Program-made: the position numbers and the translations under genes
Origin: a virus
Virus record (IMG/VR): IMGVR_UViG_3300046787_000457
Span: 1 to 22,642 of that record
DNA length: 22,642 bases
Direction: 5' to 3' (one strand)
Notes under the pieces: generated by a model
Seen by the model: the letters and a program-made list of their open reading frames with translations, nothing else
What the model was told of the DNA's origin: nothing
The model's database searches: none
Shown here: one piece after another, positions 6,834 to 13,407 of the stretch
Layout: each line of letters starts with the position of its first letter
Position numbering within the stretch: position 1 is the stretch's first letter

Positions 6834-7046
6834 TTAATCCCTTTTAAAAGTTAAAGCTGTTTTACCAAAGATGGTAGCGTTCATTACAACTACAGCAAGC
6901 CACTGCAAGAAACCATAAGGGATCGCTAGAAGTGGGAACAGTGTATTAAGCGACCAAATAATTGCAAGTGGTCCAAACACAAGAAGTAGTGCAGCAAACA
7001 CTAGTAAAGAGATGATGGTGATGATATCACGAGTTTGTTTTGTCAT
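6834..7046 (-). CDS. small two-helix membrane protein (70 aa)
   Basis: 70 residues with two hydrophobic segments, ~9-30 (IITIISLLVFAALLLVFGPLA) and ~37-58 (PLLAIPYGFLQWLAVVVM), and a lysine/arginine-rich C-terminus (ALTFKRD), suggesting both ends face the cytoplasm. SD GGAGGA six bases upstream, inside the end of the previous gene, with which it shares a TAATG junction. No known family. It is not holin-like by context, since no lysis genes are nearby. Confidence 0.75.
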   Translation of the reverse strand: MTKQTRDIITIISLLVFAALLLVFGPLAIIWSLNTLFPLLAIPYGFLQWLAVVVMNATIFGKTALTFKRD

Positions 7047-7225
7047 TAGTTATCCTCCGGTAAATCAAAATAATCAGAAACAGCATAGTTTACTTGTGCT
7101 AGTTCTGGTACGAAAATTTTATCTGTTAAGTAAGTTCCTTGGTTATCCCTACCCGTTAGAGTAAGGATATAACCATTGGAAATTCTTTCAATAGATAAAT
7201 CAGAATTTCTGGTTTTTAACTTCAT
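7046..7225 (-). CDS. hypothetical small protein (59 aa)
   Basis: A 59-codon frame in an otherwise empty 180-bp gap: MKLKTRNSDLSIERISNGYI, continuing with LTLTGRDNQGTYLTDKIF and an acidic end (DLPEDN). The pattern of short beta strands with a G-R-D turn is typical of small phage proteins. The start follows the SSB stop by two bases (TAA-TC-ATG), with no clear SD, so translation probably depends on coupling. The stop shares bases with the next start (TAATG). Intact frame and perfect junctions make it very likely a gene. Confidence 0.7.
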   Translation of the reverse strand: MKLKTRNSDLSIERISNGYILTLTGRDNQGTYLTDKIFVPELAQVNYAVSDYFDLPEDN

Positions 7226-7227
7226 GA

Positions 7228-7878
7228 TTAGAACGGAATTTCGTCATCATCTTCAGGAGTGGATTCAACCTTAGCACGAGCTTTTGGTTTAGCTTCAGCT
7301 TTTGCTGCAGGTTTAGTTTTTGGAGCTTCTGCAACTTCTGCTTCATCATCAAATTCACTACCAGCTTCATATCCTGAACCTTCTTCTTGCACATATTCAA
7401 TCATGTCAGTGACTAGAACGTTCTTGAGATAGAAAGAAGTTGTACCATTGGTGCGTTCAAACTTATCAATACTGATTGAACCGTAAGAACCATTTGCAGG
7501 TAGTTTGCTGTTGGTAACATCAACTAGTGCTTTACCGACTTTCTCAAAGACTTTCGGCTTGTACAAATCAGGAACAGGTTTACCAGTTTTACCTAGCTCT
7601 GTGCTCTTGCGCAAAGTTACAACCCAAATGTTCTTACCTGCATCTTGTGGAGGTGCTACTCTATAGATGCCTTCAAACTCAGCAGTCTTGACTTTCTTGA
7701 TTGAAGTCTTGGCATCAACCTTTTTAGCAAACTCTTCGTACTCATCTAGAACATCTTCATCTGTAATTGCTACAGAAGCTTTCCATTCATCTGGCTTTGT
7801 TGGCTCTCCCGGTTTAACATAAGCTTTTTGAGGCTTGTTTAGTGACACATAGAGAAGCATACCTGTTAGTTTTTGCAT
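7228..7878 (-). CDS. ssb: single-stranded DNA-binding protein
   Basis: 216 residues. The N-terminal ~165 residues are a beta-rich OB-fold-like domain (KLTGMLLYVSLNKPQKA, WKASVAIT, IWVVTLRKS, YGSISIDKFER). A low-complexity linker rich in A, K, E and P follows (APKTKPAAKAEAKPKARAK), and then the acidic tip PEDDDEIPF. That tip is nearly the universal bacterial SSB tail (DDDIPF) that docks partner enzymes. The domain is longer than bacterial SSB and is of the phage type. SD AAAGGA six bases upstream; led by the strongest promoter of the window (7942-7970). Confidence 0.88.
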   Translation of the reverse strand: MQKLTGMLLYVSLNKPQKAYVKPGEPTKPDEWKASVAITDEDVLDEYEEFAKKVDAKTSIKKVKTAEFEGIYRVAPPQDAGKNIWVVTLRKSTELGKTGKPVPDLYKPKVFEKVGKALVDVTNSKLPANGSYGSISIDKFERTNGTTSFYLKNVLVTDMIEYVQEEGSGYEAGSEFDDEAEVAEAPKTKPAAKAEAKPKARAKVESTPEDDDEIPF

Positions 7879-7941
7879 AATATTTCCTTTCGACTATTAA
7901 TAAAAGACTCTACTTGTAACGGAAGTAGTAACCGAAGTGCA

Positions 7942-7970
7942 ATTATAGCAAATTGCAGATGCTGTGTCAA
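7942..7970 (-). promoter_or_regulatory. perfect-consensus sigma-70 promoter for ssb
   Basis: Minus strand TTGACA (7965-7970), exactly 17 bp, TATAAT (7942-7947), preceded by TGC (extended -10). Transcription would start near 7935, leaving a leader of about 57 bases to the ssb ATG at 7878. It lies between the CAU tRNA and ssb. Confidence 0.9.
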
Positions 7971-7982
7971 TAGTTTATTGAC
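7966..7982. repeat. inverted repeat over the ssb -35 box
   Basis: Perfect 7-bp arms GTCAATA and TATTGAC around GTT. One arm is part of the TTGACA -35 box; the other presents TTGACT on the opposite strand. It could be an operator that blocks sigma-70 at a very strong promoter. Confidence 0.5.
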
Positions 7983-7989
7983 TTTATTT

Positions 7990-8065
7990 TGGTGCGACAG
8001 GAGAGAATTGAACTCCCGACCAAGGCTTTATGAGAACCCTGCTCTAACCACTGAGCTACTGTCGC
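7990..8065 (-). tRNA. tRNA with CAU anticodon, probably tRNA-Ile2
   Basis: 76 bases with encoded CCA. Acceptor GCGACAG pairs perfectly with CTGTCGC, D-stem GCTC/GAGC, anticodon loop CTCATAA, T-loop TTCAATT. A CAT anticodon can mean Met or Ile2 (lysidine-modified, reads AUA). The D-loop (AGTGGTTAGAGCAGG) and the TTGGTCG variable region match E. coli ileX as I recall it much better than metT, and the acceptor lacks initiator features, so Ile2 is favoured. It would need host TilS. It follows the end of the 105-aa paralogue by 6 bases and is probably processed from that transcript. Confidence 0.92.
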
Positions 8066-8071
8066 TTGTTC

Positions 8072-8389
8072 TTATTCGTAAACAGTAATTGTTTTCTCTT
8101 TTGGTTCTACAAAAACATATCCTCTGTATTCTGAACCGACATGACTTGCATACCAACCGTAGAATTTAACAAAGACTTTTTCATTGTCTTTGCCGAATGA
8201 ATACACAGCCCAGTATTCTGAACACATGTCTTCACCACCATAACTATCTACTTGTTTTATATTAATCAATGCAGCATCAAAAAACTCTTGTATTTTATCA
8301 CCATACATGAAACAACCATCCATCATGCATTCTTTATCATGATCGGATAACTTATCAATTATACTTGCTAAAGTTTCTTTAAGCGTCAT
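8072..8389 (-). CDS. tandem paralogue A, unknown function (105 aa)
   Basis: First of three adjacent related genes. The C-terminal domain (~residues 46-105) reads DSYGGEDMCSEYWAVYSF, then VFVKFYGWYASHVGSEY and VEPKEKTITVYE. The signature is Y-G-G-E-D ... S-x-Y-W-x-V-Y-x-F ... F-x-G-W-Y-A-S-x-x-G-x-x-Y ... V-x-P-x-E-K-T-I-T-V-x-E, an aromatic-rich beta domain I have met in phages and plasmids without a known function. The N-terminus is a short helical region. The frame is open to 8413, but ATG 8389 has AAGGAG five bases upstream and is chosen. It ends six bases before the CAU tRNA. Confidence 0.8.
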   Translation of the reverse strand: MTLKETLASIIDKLSDHDKECMMDGCFMYGDKIQEFFDAALINIKQVDSYGGEDMCSEYWAVYSFGKDNEKVFVKFYGWYASHVGSEYRGYVFVEPKEKTITVYE

Positions 8390-8399
8390 ATCTACTCCT

Positions 8400-8747
8400 T
8401 TATTTCTTTTCAAACACAGTGATGGTTTTCTCTACAGGTTGTACCTCATAGAATTCTTGATAAGTAGAACCCTCATAAGAAGCATACCAACCTTGGAATT
8501 GAATGAACACAACTTCCATACCGTCTGTAAATGAATATACAGACCAGTAATCAGAACCTTGATCTTCACCACCGTAACGATCTACTTCTTCAAAAGCAAT
8601 ACCTGCATTTAAAAGTACATTACGAAATTCTGTGATTTCTTCTGAATCCCAATCCCAAGCTTTAACTTGAAATTCACAATTGAAGAAGTCACTGAGTACA
8701 CTATTTTCAGCTTCAGCAAGCAAAGCTACAACTTTATCTTTTAACAT
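8400..8747 (-). CDS. tandem paralogue B, unknown function (115 aa)
   Basis: Shares with its neighbour the full C-terminal domain: DRYGGEDQGSDYWSVYSF, VVFIQFQGWYASYEGSTY, VEKTITVFEKK. DNA identity is also high in places (8563-8586 against 8229-8252, 22 of 24 bases), indicating a fairly recent duplication. The N-terminal ~45 residues differ (acidic, NCEFQVKAWDWDSEE). The TTG at 8762 is in frame but has no SD; ATG 8747 follows AAAGGA by six bases. Function unknown; the conserved aromatic surface suggests ligand, nucleic acid or protein binding. Confidence 0.8.
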   Translation of the reverse strand: MLKDKVVALLAEAENSVLSDFFNCEFQVKAWDWDSEEITEFRNVLLNAGIAFEEVDRYGGEDQGSDYWSVYSFTDGMEVVFIQFQGWYASYEGSTYQEFYEVQPVEKTITVFEKK

Positions 8748-8758
8748 ATTATTTCCTT

Positions 8759-9256
8759 TCAAGGGTTATAAGCATTAAACACAGTACCAGTTACTTGTTT
8801 TGGCTTTACAAAATAGAAGTTACTATACTCGTTACCATTATACGATGAATATTGGCAATTGATCTGAACGTAACCAACAATTTCTTTACCTTCAAGGACT
8901 TCAAAGATTGTATATACAGGGTACTCAGTCAAGTTGTAACTCTCAATATCAAATACACTTTCATTGTAAAGAGAGCTATCGAAGGTAGATGAATTGTATT
9001 TAACACTTAGATTAACTTCACGCAAGCAATCGTTGATTTTATCTACAACGTGACTTTCTGGTTCACGACCACGCATGTAACTATTAATATCAAGCTTACT
9101 ACCGCTTAATTTAAGATACTTCTCAAACGCATTCTTGAAGCGTTTATTCCAAGGTAATGCATTTTGAAGTTGCTTAATCTTTTCTGCAGCTTCTTTTTCG
9201 ATCTGAGCAATCTGCTGCTCTACTGTCAGTTCTACTACAGCTTTAGTTCGTGCCAT
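8759..9256 (-). CDS. tandem paralogue C, divergent, with coiled-coil N-terminus (165 aa)
   Basis: The most divergent member. The N-terminus is helical (LTVEQQIAQIEKEAAEKIKQLQ, a likely coiled coil). The middle contains a basic stretch (NKRFKNAFEKYLKLSGSK). The C-terminus (~110-165) repeats the family frame: ESYNLTEYPVYTIFEV, VGYVQINCQYSSYNGNEYS and FYFVKPKQVTGTVF, lacking the G-G-E-D motif. SD AAGGA about 8 bases before ATG, inside the end of the nucleotidyltransferase-like gene, which overlaps by 14 bases. It probably shares an ancestral role with its two neighbours but has a different partner-binding end. Confidence 0.78.
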   Translation of the reverse strand: MARTKAVVELTVEQQIAQIEKEAAEKIKQLQNALPWNKRFKNAFEKYLKLSGSKLDINSYMRGREPESHVVDKINDCLREVNLSVKYNSSTFDSSLYNESVFDIESYNLTEYPVYTIFEVLEGKEIVGYVQINCQYSSYNGNEYSNFYFVKPKQVTGTVFNAYNP

Positions 9257-10061
9257 GTTCTAGTTCCTTTCTGATGTTGTCAAATTTTATTGTATCACAC
9301 AAATTGAAGATTTCAGGATAATTATCTATCGCAAAATCTCTAAACCAACCACTGCACAATGTAGTACATACTTTATCAAGTGCTTTAAGATAAGCATGTC
9401 TTGGTGCATAGTTCCAGTTACTTGGTACTAGAAAACGCTCAATTGCAATTACTTGTGCTTCCTCAGCTACGCACTTCATTTTATCATCAGTTGATAACTT
9501 ATCCCACAAATCTTTGTCACACCATGCACTACTTGGATTGCGTTGAAGCTGAGTATACAACGGTTTATCGTGATACGCAACAAGTTCATGCAAATAATCA
9601 TGATTGTATTTCTTCTCTACATAGTCATCAAAGAAGTCTTTAACTGACTTTTTCAAGCTTGGATGACCTTGTGGGTAAGCTGCCATAGTTAGCTTTGTCC
9701 TGTTCTCAAGAATAAGTTCGTCAACTTCTGTAAACCCTGCACGATACTTTGCAAGATACTTATGATAGTGCGTAATGTGCTTTTGAAAGCTTAGATCACG
9801 CCACAGATGACTACGTTTGATAATCGCTAGTCCAATTGGAGTAACGATATGCACACGTTGACCTGCAATATCAATGTATTCATCGGATGCATAACGCTGA
9901 AGATCAGAGCTACCTAGTGCATTAAAAGAATGCCATTCAATGCGTTTGGTATCATCAACAATTTCACGCAAGCTAATAATGTCCCAATCAGCATCAGGTT
10001 TGCACTTGAAGTCAGGACTCCAGTATTCCAATGCACGAGAACCAATCAGTAGATTTTTCAT
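9243..10061 (-). CDS. nucleotidyltransferase-fold protein (DUF7275-like)
   Basis: 272 residues. The N-terminus carries the polymerase-beta-like nucleotidyltransferase signature: LLIGSRALEYW (G7-S8), then DADWDII with D25-x-D27; a third acid may be in EYIDIAGQRVHIVTP (~62-76). The rest is helical (HITHYHKYLAKYR, KKSVKDFFDDYVEKKYNHD). I associate the GSRALxxWxPDF...DWD start with a phage DUF of minimal nucleotidyltransferases with unknown targets. It could transfer NMP to a protein or RNA, or be inactive. It lies directly behind tRNA-Arg on the same transcript, so an RNA target is conceivable. SD AAGGAG four bases before ATG. Confidence 0.7.
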   Translation of the reverse strand: MKNLLIGSRALEYWSPDFKCKPDADWDIISLREIVDDTKRIEWHSFNALGSSDLQRYASDEYIDIAGQRVHIVTPIGLAIIKRSHLWRDLSFQKHITHYHKYLAKYRAGFTEVDELILENRTKLTMAAYPQGHPSLKKSVKDFFDDYVEKKYNHDYLHELVAYHDKPLYTQLQRNPSSAWCDKDLWDKLSTDDKMKCVAEEAQVIAIERFLVPSNWNYAPRHAYLKALDKVCTTLCSGWFRDFAIDNYPEIFNLCDTIKFDNIRKELEHGTN

Positions 10062-10074
10062 ATTACTCCTTATT

Positions 10075-10149
10075 TGGTACGGCTAGATGGAATCGAACCA
10101 CCATTCACAGGGTAGAAACCTGTTGCATTGTCCATTATACTATAGCCGT
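10075..10149 (-). tRNA. tRNA-Arg (UCU anticodon)
   Basis: 75 bases with encoded CCA. Acceptor ACGGCTA/TAGCCGT, D-stem GTAT/ATGC, anticodon stem ACAGG/CCTGT with loop TTTCTAC (anticodon TCT, reads AGA), T-stem GGTGG/CCATC with one G-T pair, T-loop TTCGATT. Preceded by a sigma-70-like promoter and followed 14 bases later by the nucleotidyltransferase-like gene. Supplies decoding of AGA, rare in many gammaproteobacterial hosts. Confidence 0.93.
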
Positions 10150-10160
10150 TTGATATCTCA

Positions 10161-10190
10161 ATTATACATCAGATTTCACTTCCAAGTCAA
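10161..10190 (-). promoter_or_regulatory. sigma-70 promoter for tRNA-Arg and downstream genes
   Basis: Minus strand TTGACT (10185-10190), 18-bp spacer, perfect TATAAT (10161-10166). The start near 10154 is only about 5 bases before the tRNA 5' end. The -10 overlaps the stop codon of the 57-aa gene. Confidence 0.7.
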
Positions 10191-10335
10191 TACTTCGCAA
10201 AATATTTTCTTTGATGTTCAATTGTGCCAACTTATTTAGATCGGATTTAGGCATCGGCATACAAGCCCTTAGCATACCATCTTTATACTGTTCCAAAGTA
10301 CTATGTTCTTTGTTGTATTTATAAATGTAACTCAT
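10162..10335 (-). CDS. hypothetical small protein (57 aa)
   Basis: 57 residues (MSYIYKYNKEHSTLEQYKDG at the N-terminus, lysine-rich, then KSDLNKLAQLNIKENILRSIDLEV). Mixed strand and helix, no membrane segment, family unknown. The ATG at 10335 has AAGGAG six bases upstream; the longer frame to 10353 lacks one. It overlaps the upstream gene's stop by four bases (ATGA-type junction). The tRNA-Arg promoter sits in its last codons. Confidence 0.72.
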   Translation of the reverse strand: MSYIYKYNKEHSTLEQYKDGMLRACMPMPKSDLNKLAQLNIKENILRSIDLEVKSDV

Positions 10336-10598
10336 GTATTCTCCTTCAACCATTGTTCGCGTTCACGTTCATACTGCAGATCAATGTGTGCAGAATCTAG
10401 CAGTAATTGATACGCTAACTTTTCTAGATTAGATGGAAGTTCACCTAATTCTGCTCGTAGTGCAATTTTTTCAAGATCATCAATGCAAGCTGAAACGAAA
10501 TTACTGTCGAACATACCATAACCTGCTAGGTGCAATCTTACCACAGGAGCAGTCCCTTGTGGTTGTAAACTATTCCTCAATCGTTTGATGATATCCAT
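10332..10598 (-). CDS. hypothetical protein (88 aa)
   Basis: 88 residues with an acidic helical C-terminal half (DDLEKIALRAELGELPSNLEKLAYQLL, then IDLQYEREREQWLKEN) and a beta-like N-terminus (APVVRLHLAGYGMFDSN). No family recognised. ATG 10598 has AAAGGA five bases upstream, and the polymerase gene stops just before it at 10600; the in-frame Met at 10634 lies inside the polymerase gene without SD. Co-expression with the polymerase is likely. Confidence 0.75.
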   Translation of the reverse strand: MDIIKRLRNSLQPQGTAPVVRLHLAGYGMFDSNFVSACIDDLEKIALRAELGELPSNLEKLAYQLLLDSAHIDLQYEREREQWLKENT

Positions 10599-10599
10599 T

Positions 10600-12786
10600 T
10601 CAATCCTTTCTGATAACAAGCTTCTCAGCTTCACTTACATAGTAATCCAAGTCTACATCATAACCGAAATCAGCGATGTTGTTGCAGGTTTTTACATTCC
10701 AAGATGTATCAATGCCCATTCTTCTATCGCTGTTGTCTTCGCTATCTGGTAGTGCTGGCATCAACTTCATCAGCTTACCACCTGTCTTACAAGGATAGTA
10801 CCTGCAGATGTTTTGCTGTTGCTCTATGCGACCATCTTCGAATTCTAGCACAAGTTTGGAACTACGAGGGACTTTTGTACGTAGCATGAAATCAAAGATA
10901 TGACCTTGATCAAGTCTATCTTGAATGAACTCTCGCACATCCTTACCATGCAGCATAGCGGCTTCTGCAGCCATTGGAATCACTAGACCACCTTGGTTTT
11001 GATGCCAACCTAAATCTTCGTACTGATAAGCACCTTTGCGCTTAACCTTACCATTTGTGTAAACAGCAACGTAGTTATTAACGTCACGAATATACATGTT
11101 CTGATAATCCACAAACTCTAAATCAAGCTTTACATCCTTTTGCCATTGAGCACAGATCGCATTGTATTGCTCTTCCGTATCTCGTGTCATAGCTACAGTC
11201 AAACCGTCTGTATTTAGCTGCACTAACTTAAGCTTTGGAATCTGTAGTAACCGATCAGCAAGCATAAGCAAAGACAATTGACCGTTGATGGTAATTGACA
11301 TTGTAAACTTGGGATCATAGAACACGGAGTATTTATCATTGCTCTTACCGTATGTGCCATTGAGTGCAAGTTTAAGCATAGCATTTTCTGGTGTATTCTT
11401 TGCATATGATTTACGCTGTTCGTACATGTCTTGATAGATCACACAGAACTCTTCACCAAGATGCTCAGGATAAATCTTATTTGAAATCGCAATGTTAGGA
11501 TACATAGAACTTACGTCAGCATCTCGCAGCATGTACAGCTTACCTGCACTAGCTACTTTTTCAGATAGAGAGGCATGTACACCACCTACTCCAAAGTCGA
11601 TCCTATAACCGTCTACAAGGACGTTTAGAGTTTCAGCAATACGGTAGCATCCCCAATACGATTTCTTAGGCACACGGACCTTCTTGCGCTTCTTACTGAG
11701 GTCTGGACAACCATCGGCATCCAGCGGATATTCCATAACGTGCTCACCATTAGCATCGAACAGATATTCAGTAGCCTTAAGCTCTTCAACTTCAATCCAA
11801 CCCATTGGGTGTTCGTTCTTGAATTCATCAGTATCTCTCTGCGTTGGAGTACCTTTGAACTTCTTGCGCTTTAAAGTAAGGTTTGCATACTTAGCTACTT
11901 CACCAAGATTGTGCTCTTCAATATCTGAAAACACACCTTTAGTCTCAGTGATAACTTGCCTAGAAAACCAATCGTAAACTGCTTGAAACTCTGGACGATC
12001 AAACTTGTAGTAACCAAACAGACAGTCTTTAATAGCGATCTTGTCTCTCTTGGTTTGCATCATGACTTTCTTACCGTCTTTGAACTTATGCAACTTTACA
12101 CCTGATTCCTCAAGCTTCATCTGAAAGAATTCTGCACCAATCTTAGTGTCATCAGCATTGGTAAAATCACGACCAAGTTTGATACTCAGGTTATCCCTGA
12201 ATTCAATCTGTGCAATGGACTTCAGATAAAACGCAAGAGTACAGCGCACATCATGCATGTTGTACGTTTTGAGTTTATCAATCTCAGCATCAGTTAGCTC
12301 TGCATCTACAGCATATGGTAGGTCTTCGATGTTATCCATACGCATGTTAAATTCCAGCATCTTCAAACCAGTAGCTCGTGCTTTGTTATTGAAGTGATGA
12401 ATGCGATACAGATCAACTTGAGGTACTACTTGTTCATCGGTCTTGATGCTATTACCAAAACCGTTATCCTTGAAGGAATCAATCTGCTTTTGTGCAAGCT
12501 TGTGTACATCAATAGCAACCTGTTTACCTGATTTGGCTAACCAACGACTGCGAGTTGTAAGAACTTCATGCAAGATTGGGTAGTCGAATCCTACGTTGTT
12601 AAAACCCACTAAACGACCTTCAGTTGATTCAATGTAATCAATACATGCATAGATGCTCTCAAGAAAATTTACACGTTTAGAAACCTCAAATACCCGCGCA
12701 TGTTTACCATCCGCACGAATAATAGCAAACGTAAAGGCTGACTTATACGTTTCAATGTCATAAATCCAGTCTTTGGTCAAATCCAT
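10600..12786 (-). CDS. family B-like DNA polymerase with 3'-5' exonuclease
   Basis: 728 residues. The exonuclease domain has Exo I YDIETY (D10/E12), Exo II GFNNVGFDYPIL (N64, D68), Exo III YNMHD (Y175/D179). Polymerase motif A is DADVSSMYPNI (D424, S427, Y429), the DxxSLYP pattern of family B; motif B is LKLALNGTYGKS (K472, N476, Y479-G480); motif C is QLNTDGL (N525-T526-D527), where family B normally has DTDS; and VYTNGKVKRKGAY is the post-motif-C KxxKG element. The first motif C aspartate is therefore an asparagine. No terminal-protein-priming inserts can be asserted. It replicates the phage genome with the adjacent gp4-like primase-helicase. SD GGAG eight bases before ATG; own promoter at 12815-12843. 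No intron or intein is visible. Confidence 0.92.
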   Translation of the reverse strand: MDLTKDWIYDIETYKSAFTFAIIRADGKHARVFEVSKRVNFLESIYACIDYIESTEGRLVGFNNVGFDYPILHEVLTTRSRWLAKSGKQVAIDVHKLAQKQIDSFKDNGFGNSIKTDEQVVPQVDLYRIHHFNNKARATGLKMLEFNMRMDNIEDLPYAVDAELTDAEIDKLKTYNMHDVRCTLAFYLKSIAQIEFRDNLSIKLGRDFTNADDTKIGAEFFQMKLEESGVKLHKFKDGKKVMMQTKRDKIAIKDCLFGYYKFDRPEFQAVYDWFSRQVITETKGVFSDIEEHNLGEVAKYANLTLKRKKFKGTPTQRDTDEFKNEHPMGWIEVEELKATEYLFDANGEHVMEYPLDADGCPDLSKKRKKVRVPKKSYWGCYRIAETLNVLVDGYRIDFGVGGVHASLSEKVASAGKLYMLRDADVSSMYPNIAISNKIYPEHLGEEFCVIYQDMYEQRKSYAKNTPENAMLKLALNGTYGKSNDKYSVFYDPKFTMSITINGQLSLLMLADRLLQIPKLKLVQLNTDGLTVAMTRDTEEQYNAICAQWQKDVKLDLEFVDYQNMYIRDVNNYVAVYTNGKVKRKGAYQYEDLGWHQNQGGLVIPMAAEAAMLHGKDVREFIQDRLDQGHIFDFMLRTKVPRSSKLVLEFEDGRIEQQQNICRYYPCKTGGKLMKLMPALPDSEDNSDRRMGIDTSWNVKTCNNIADFGYDVDLDYYVSEAEKLVIRKD

Positions 12787-12801
12787 TTGTACTTCTCCAA
12801 T

Positions 12802-12834
12802 AAAGAAAACCTAGAGTCTATCACAACTCTAGGT
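12802..12834 (-). terminator. terminator hairpin after the 182-aa endonuclease gene
   Basis: Minus strand: 9-bp perfect arms ACCTAGAGT and ACTCTAGGT (12834-12826 and 12817-12809) around an 8-base loop, followed by TTTCTTT. It is placed 14 bases after the stop at 12848 and just before the polymerase leader. The -10 of the next promoter lies inside the hairpin. Confidence 0.78.
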
Positions 12835-12843
12835 CTACGTCAA
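12815..12843 (-). promoter_or_regulatory. sigma-70 promoter for the DNA polymerase, overlapping a terminator
   Basis: Minus strand TTGACG (12838-12843), 17-bp spacer, TAGACT (12815-12820) preceded by TG (extended -10). Transcription would start near 12808, right after the hairpin, so its own transcript lacks the stem. Confidence 0.6.
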
Positions 12844-12847
12844 GCAA

Positions 12848-13396
12848 TTACGGTGTTATTTTAAAATTTAAAAGCGCATTGAAAACTTTAGGTTTCAACT
12901 GATCTTTGTATTTCGTAGCAAATTCTTTAATTTTACTTTCTTTAGATTCTTTATAAACTTTAAAACAATAATCAATGTCAGAACTAATACACAAGTGACC
13001 GGATTCCCGAACTCCTTGATCATTAAAGGACAATTGTGCTACATACTTTCCATGAGTAATTTTGTAGTATACACCTTGTGGTAAGTCATTATTCTTTTTC
13101 TTAACAATAATTAGCGAATTAAGAACAGGTGGTAGAAAGCAACAGGTTTCTTTAGAATAAATCTTTAATTCACCAGATAATAAATCTTTGTCAAGTTGCC
13201 AACCTTGAACATGGTTATCTTTAAACCAAGAATTAAAATTGGAATGAACTAACCATTCGTTTGATACTCTACAACCTATGTAAGTTGGCTTAACTTTTTG
13301 GTAAAGCGAACTATAACATCTGCGTAACATACCGTGCCATACAGCATACGACTCATTCGAAGAACTCATGTCGTTTATTCCAATTCCAAAAATCAT
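12848..13396 (-). CDS. putative homing endonuclease (HNH-like/AP2-containing)
   Basis: 182 residues. The first part reads AVWHGMLRRCYSSLYQKVKP, GCRVSNEWLVHSNFNSWF, GWQLDKDLL and SKETCCFLPPVLNSLI. This W-x-x-M-x-x-R-C-Y ... C-x-V-x-x-x-W ... F-x-x-W ... G-W-x-L-D-K-D ... Y-S-x-E-T-C-C-F-x-P order is that of phage HNH-fold endonucleases. The segment DLPQGVYYKITHGKYVAQLSF resembles an AP2 DNA-binding unit. ATG 13396 follows GAGG by five bases. It stands between primase-helicase and DNA polymerase and looks AT-richer than either, consistent with a mobile insert. The nuclease active site is not proven by sequence alone. Confidence 0.7.
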   Translation of the reverse strand: MIFGIGINDMSSSNESYAVWHGMLRRCYSSLYQKVKPTYIGCRVSNEWLVHSNFNSWFKDNHVQGWQLDKDLLSGELKIYSKETCCFLPPVLNSLIIVKKKNNDLPQGVYYKITHGKYVAQLSFNDQGVRESGHLCISSDIDYCFKVYKESKESKIKEFATKYKDQLKPKVFNALLNFKITP

Positions 13397-13407
13397 ATTA
13401 ACCTCAC

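Noticed and set aside
7200-7400. Lysine/glutamine-rich frame overlapping the ssb end
   Set aside because: It is the +1/-1 reading of the low-complexity A/K/E linker of SSB.
9289-9294. TACAAT -10 box before the paralogue cluster
   Set aside because: No acceptable -35 at 16-18 bp upstream (CTGAAA), and the site is inside coding sequence.
11684-11977. Rightward open frames inside the polymerase and ligase genes
   Set aside because: They lie antisense to clear genes, have no SD site and no family pattern; they are shadows of the codon use of the true genes.
10600-12786. Intron or intein in the DNA polymerase or other replication genes near homing endonucleases
   Set aside because: All frames are continuous and the motifs are in normal spacing; the endonucleases are free-standing.
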